Shown here one piece after another: positions 5,854 through 7,993 of a DNA stretch of 7,993 bases (the first letter of the stretch is position 1; each line of letters begins with the position of its first letter). The notes below the pieces were generated by a model. The model was not told the DNA's origin. It searched no databases and saw nothing but the letters and a program-made list of their open reading frames with translations. The position numbers and the translations under genes were made by a program. The DNA is from an uncultured Porphyromonadaceae bacterium (GTDB taxonomy: Bacteria > Bacteroidota > Bacteroidia > Bacteroidales > Muribaculaceae): assembly GCA_900541835.1 (NCBI GenBank), contig UQLL01000039.1, positions 1-7,993 on the forward strand, read 5' to 3'.

Positions 5854-6528
5854 TTACTTGAGCAGATCCGGACGCAGACGCCGCGTTCGCTCGAGGCTCT
5901 GCTCGTATCGCCACTTGTCGATGTTGGCGGCGTGTCCGCTGAGCAGTACGGGCGGAACTTCCCAGCCGTTGTAGACGGCGGGGCGGGTATATACAGGAGC
6001 ACCGAGCAAGCCGTCCTGGAAGGAGTCGGAAAGTGCGGACTGCTCGTCGCCGACAGCTCCCGGGATGAGGCGGACGATGGCGTCGGCGATGATGGCGGCG
6101 GGGAGCTCGCCGCCGGTGAGGACATAGTCGCCTATGGAAATCTCACGAGTGACGAGGTGGTCGCGGATGCGCTGGTCGATGCCCTTGTAGTGGCCGCAGA
6201 GGATGATGATGTTGTTCAGCAGGCTGAGGGAGTTGGCCATGGGCTGCGTGAGGAGCTCGCCGTCGGGAGCGGTGAAGATGACTTCGTCGTAGTCACGCTC
6301 GGCTTTAAGCGCGGAGATGCAGGCGTCGACGGGCTGTATCTGCATGACCATTCCGGCCTCGCCGCCGAAGGGGTAGTCGTCGACCTTGCGGTGCTTGTTG
6401 GTGGTGTAGTCGCGCAGGTTGTGGACGTGAATCTCGGCCAGGCCCTTCTGCCGGGCGCGCCCGAGGATGGAGCAGCCCAGGGGGCCCTGGAGCATCTCGG
6501 GCATGACGGTGAGTATGTCTATACGCAT
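5854..6528 (-). CDS. trmD: tRNA (guanine37-N1)-methyltransferase
   Basis: TrmD uses S-adenosylmethionine to methylate N1 of G37, next to the anticodon of tRNAs reading CUN, CCN and CGG, and so prevents +1 frameshifting. The 224-residue length is slightly short of the E. coli enzyme but complete. The start MRIDILTVMPEM is the canonical family start. The SPOUT knot region is present: GGEAGMVMQ (55-63), LCGHYKGIDQR (110-120) and SIGDYVLTGGELP (131-143). Arg153 in RLIPG and Asp172 in SFQDGLL correspond to the catalytic Arg154 and Asp169 of E. coli TrmD. TRP (181-183) and VPPVLLSGHAANIDKWR (191-207) form the C-terminal tRNA-binding part. It is not beside rpsP-rimM-rplS, as it is in E. coli; here it is transcribed on its own between fba and the division/envelope operon, with a consensus promoter directly before its ATG. 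Confidence 0.97.
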   Translation of the reverse strand: MRIDILTVMPEMLQGPLGCSILGRARQKGLAEIHVHNLRDYTTNKHRKVDDYPFGGEAGMVMQIQPVDACISALKAERDYDEVIFTAPDGELLTQPMANSLSLLNNIIILCGHYKGIDQRIRDHLVTREISIGDYVLTGGELPAAIIADAIVRLIPGAVGDEQSALSDSFQDGLLGAPVYTRPAVYNGWEVPPVLLSGHAANIDKWRYEQSLERTRRLRPDLLK

Positions 6529-6532
6529 GGTG

Positions 6533-6564
6533 CAAAGTTACTAATAAATAATGGTGCCTACAAA
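6533..6564 (-). promoter_or_regulatory. Consensus promoter of trmD (leaderless mRNA predicted)
   Basis: On the minus strand, TTTG at 6564-6561 is followed, after exactly 20 nt, by TAACTTTG at 6540-6533. Both boxes and the spacing match the Bacteroidetes primary-sigma consensus (TTTG, 19-21 nt, TAnnTTTG). Only CACC separates the -7 box from the trmD ATG (6528-6526), so transcription should begin at or within a few nt of the start codon. There is no room for a ribosome-binding site. Confidence 0.8.
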
Positions 6565-6570
6565 CGTAAG

Positions 6571-6601
6571 CCGGGGACGCGCCTTGCGGACGCGCCCCCG
6601 G
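6571..6601 (-). terminator. GC-rich hairpin after fba, possible terminator
   Basis: The minus-strand sequence starts 25 nt after the fba stop. An 11-bp stem (CCGGGGGCGCG against CGCGTCCCCGG, one G-U pair) is extended past a bulged U by two C-G pairs closing a GCAA loop, a GNRA-type tetraloop. There is no T-run after it; CTTACGTTTG follows, where the -33 box of trmD begins 7 nt beyond the stem. It could be a terminator or a 3'-end stabiliser of fba mRNA. Confidence 0.7.
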
Positions 6602-6626
6602 GTATAAGATGAGGGTATGGAGTGGC

Positions 6627-7646
6627 TTACATTTCGGGCATGTCTCCGGCGGCCTTGCCGTCGGAGCCGAGCACGTTGATGATTTTGTGCTTGTAGAGGC
6701 GCTCCATCTCGTCGCGGGCGGGGCCGAGGTACTTGCGGGGGTCGAACTCGGCGGGCTTGTCGTGGAAGACCTTGCGGACGGTAGCGGTCATGGCCAGGCG
6801 GGAATCGGAATCGATGTTGATCTTGCAGACGTCCATCTTGGCTGCCTTGCGGAGTTCCTCTTCGGGGATGCCGATGGCGTCGGGCATCTTGCCACCGTAC
6901 TCGTTAATGGTGTCGACGTACTGCTGGGGCACGGAGCTGGATCCGTGGAGCACGATGGGGAAGTCGGGGAGCTTCTTCTGTACGGCCTCGAGGACATTGA
7001 AAGCCAGGGGCGGGGGCACGAGGCGGCCGGTCTTGGGGTCGCGTGTGCACTGCTCGGGCTTGAACTTGTATGCTCCGTGGCTGGTGCCGATGGAAATGGC
7101 CAGGGAGTCGACGGCAGTGCGCGCCACGAACTCAAGCACCTGCTCGGGGTCGGTATAGGTGTGGTGCTCGTGGGCCACCTCGTCCTCTACGCCGGCCAGG
7201 ACACCGAGCTCACCCTCCACGCTCACGTCGAACTGGTGTGCGTAGTCACAGACCTTCTTGGTCAGGGCGATGTTCTCCTCGAAGGGTAGTGCGGAGCCGT
7301 CGATCATTACCGACGAGAATCCGTGCTCAATGCAGTCCTTGCAGACCTCGAAGGTGTCCCCGTGGTCGAGGTGGAGCACGATCTGTGGGTGTTCCCAGCC
7401 AAGGGAGCGGGCATACTCCACGGCACCCTGTGCCATGTAGCGCAGTAGAATGGGGTTGGCATAGTTGCGTGCGCCCTTGCTGACCTGGAGGATGACGGGC
7501 GACTTGGTGTCAGCGGCGGCCTTGATGATGGCCTGCAGCTGCTCCATGTTGTTGAAGTTGAAGGCCGGGATGGCATAGCCGCCGTGCACAGCTTTCGCGA
7601 ACATGGCCTTGGTGTTCACCAGGCCGAGCTTCTTGTAGTCTACCAT
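6627..7646 (-). CDS. fba: Class II fructose-1,6-bisphosphate aldolase
   Basis: This zinc enzyme reversibly splits fructose-1,6-bisphosphate into dihydroxyacetone phosphate and glyceraldehyde-3-phosphate, in glycolysis and gluconeogenesis, in the cytoplasm. The 339-residue protein is a full-length class II TIM barrel. HLDHGD (92-97) carries the likely catalytic Asp94 and zinc ligand His95. EGELG (144-148), GTSHGAYK (187-194, zinc ligand His190), and VLHGSSS (232-238, zinc ligand His234, phosphate-binding Gly/Ser) follow in order. INIDSDSRLAMTATVRK, near residues 276-292, is the last conserved phosphate-binding segment. The start MVDYKKLGLVNTKAMFA is typical of the family. The gene stands alone: its promoter candidate is about 75 nt upstream and a strong hairpin follows it. 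Codon use appears less C-skewed than in the neighbouring coaX and OMP genes, as expected for a highly expressed gene. The symbol fba is used generically (fbaA/fbaB naming varies). Confidence 0.96.
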   Translation of the reverse strand: MVDYKKLGLVNTKAMFAKAVHGGYAIPAFNFNNMEQLQAIIKAAADTKSPVILQVSKGARNYANPILLRYMAQGAVEYARSLGWEHPQIVLHLDHGDTFEVCKDCIEHGFSSVMIDGSALPFEENIALTKKVCDYAHQFDVSVEGELGVLAGVEDEVAHEHHTYTDPEQVLEFVARTAVDSLAISIGTSHGAYKFKPEQCTRDPKTGRLVPPPLAFNVLEAVQKKLPDFPIVLHGSSSVPQQYVDTINEYGGKMPDAIGIPEEELRKAAKMDVCKINIDSDSRLAMTATVRKVFHDKPAEFDPRKYLGPARDEMERLYKHKIINVLGSDGKAAGDMPEM

Positions 7647-7700
7647 GTCTATTTCTTTTAGAGGTGTGTTCTTCTTTTATATTGTGTTATTTGTTGTAAC

Positions 7701-7730
7701 CACCTTTCTCTAAAGGCGTCTGCAAAGATA
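7701..7730 (-). promoter_or_regulatory. fba promoter candidate with leader hairpin
   Basis: TATCTTTG (7730-7723, minus strand) exactly matches the TAnnTTTG -7 box; no TTTG is seen 19-21 nt further upstream. Transcription would begin near 7719, giving a leader of about 73 nt. At its very 5' end, CGCCTTT-AGAG-AAAGGTG (7718-7701) can form a 7-bp hairpin (one G-U pair), a position where hairpins often protect mRNA from 5' decay. The leader then is A-rich with no Shine-Dalgarno sequence before the ATG. Confidence 0.6.
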
Positions 7731-7963
7731 ACAATTTTCGGGCACACGTTATTGCCCCGGGCCGATTTTTTTGCCTCATCCACGCTTTCCGCCGCAGCTG
7801 ATTGAAAACAATTTTATATTTCACAAATTTTTTTCGTCAGCTAAAATGCTGTACCCCAATTGATTAGCAAAGTAGATGAAAATATTTCTCAAAAAAAATG
7901 CCTTTGCGATGATGAATATGCCCGATTGCGGTGTTATATATGGAAACTTCTATAAATTAAACA

Positions 7964-7993
7964 TTTGCATATCAGAGAAATAATTCGTATCTT
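7964..7993 (+). promoter_or_regulatory. Plus-strand promoter cut by the window edge
   Basis: TTTG at 7964-7967 is followed after exactly 20 nt by TATCTT at 7988-7993, where the sequence ends. This fits a Bacteroidetes promoter whose -7 box TAnnTTTG is missing only its final TG. If correct, a gene or RNA transcribed rightward, divergent from fba, begins just beyond the window. The fit rests on ten of twelve consensus-relevant bases and the spacing. Confidence 0.45.

Larger units (their letters stand above)
7647..7993. other. Gene-free AT-rich region upstream of fba
   Basis: These 347 bases contain the fba promoter and leader on the minus strand and a plus-strand promoter candidate at the right edge. 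Between them (about 7740-7960) I see AT-rich DNA with homopolymer A and T runs, a small CAGC-TAAAAT-GCTG inverted repeat (7838-7851) and no convincing gene. A 24-codon plus-strand frame (7909-7983) overlaps the edge promoter and has no family features. The region looks like the shared upstream region of two divergent transcripts. Confidence 0.6.

Noticed and set aside
5932..7289. Plus-strand frames of 226 codons opposite trmD and opposite fba
   Set aside because: Both trmD and fba are unambiguous on the minus strand; the antisense products have no recognisable domain.
823..7847. AGCTAAAAT found in the sigma leader (823-831) and again upstream of fba (7839-7847), with a looser relative near 5808
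   Set aside because: A 9-mer in AT-rich intergenic DNA twice in 8 kb is compatible with chance; the flanks and distances to start codons do not agree.
7909..7983. 24-codon plus-strand frame MMNMPDCGV... near the right edge
   Set aside because: It is very short, overlaps the -33 box of the edge promoter and would have to be transcribed from further upstream, where no good promoter is seen.
1..7993. CRISPR arrays, tRNA/rRNA genes, insertion sequences, toxin-antitoxin or defence genes
   Set aside because: No spaced repeats, cloverleaf sequences, transposase motifs, terminal inverted repeats or defence-family motifs were seen; the recognised genes are core functions.

Overview
The window looks like chromosomal housekeeping DNA from a fairly GC-rich member of the Bacteroidales; a Muribaculaceae-like gut bacterium would fit, but the family is an inference. 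The evidence is the gene content (a Bacteroidetes-type LptC lipoprotein, a GldE-like CNNM/CBS protein beside a FadL-like porin and CoaX, a DivIC/FtsB-type protein). It is supported by promoters matching the Bacteroidetes primary-sigma consensus (TTTG, 19-21 nt, TAnnTTTG) and by the lack of Shine-Dalgarno sequences before the starts inspected. All recognised genes lie on the minus strand.

Read in the direction of transcription (right to left): at the right edge, 7647-7993 is an AT-rich gene-free stretch. It holds the fba promoter on the minus strand and, at the very edge, what looks like a plus-strand promoter cut off by the window end. Class II fructose-bisphosphate aldolase (6627-7646) follows and is closed by a GC-rich hairpin (6571-6601). 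The tRNA m1G37 methyltransferase trmD (5854-6528) has its own consensus promoter so close to the ATG that its mRNA should be nearly leaderless. Next comes a tightly packed six-gene block, 5758 down to 951: a DivIC/FtsB-like divisome protein, an unrecognised four-helix membrane protein, type III pantothenate kinase (coaX), a FadL-like outer-membrane protein, the LPS-transport lipoprotein lptC and a GldE/CorC-like CNNM-CBS membrane protein. Junctions in this block are a 4-nt gap, direct abutment, a 17-nt overlap, a 4-nt TTGA overlap and a 40-nt gap, so it probably forms one operon read from a promoter near 5800. Last is an ECF-type sigma factor (304-813) with its own promoter near 895-902, then 270 bases without a convincing gene, and perhaps the first ten codons of another minus-strand gene running off the left edge.

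The block joins cell division, CoA synthesis and outer-membrane/LPS assembly, so its theme is envelope growth plus one cofactor enzyme. I see no mobile element, CRISPR array, tRNA, rRNA, defence island or clearly new system. The points worth a second look are small: a perfect 16-bp tandem duplication of the gldE-like start region that creates an ATG-TAA start-stop element, the probable TTG start of lptC, the leaderless trmD promoter, an ECF sigma gene with no recognisable anti-sigma partner, and a repeat cluster upstream of the left-edge gene.
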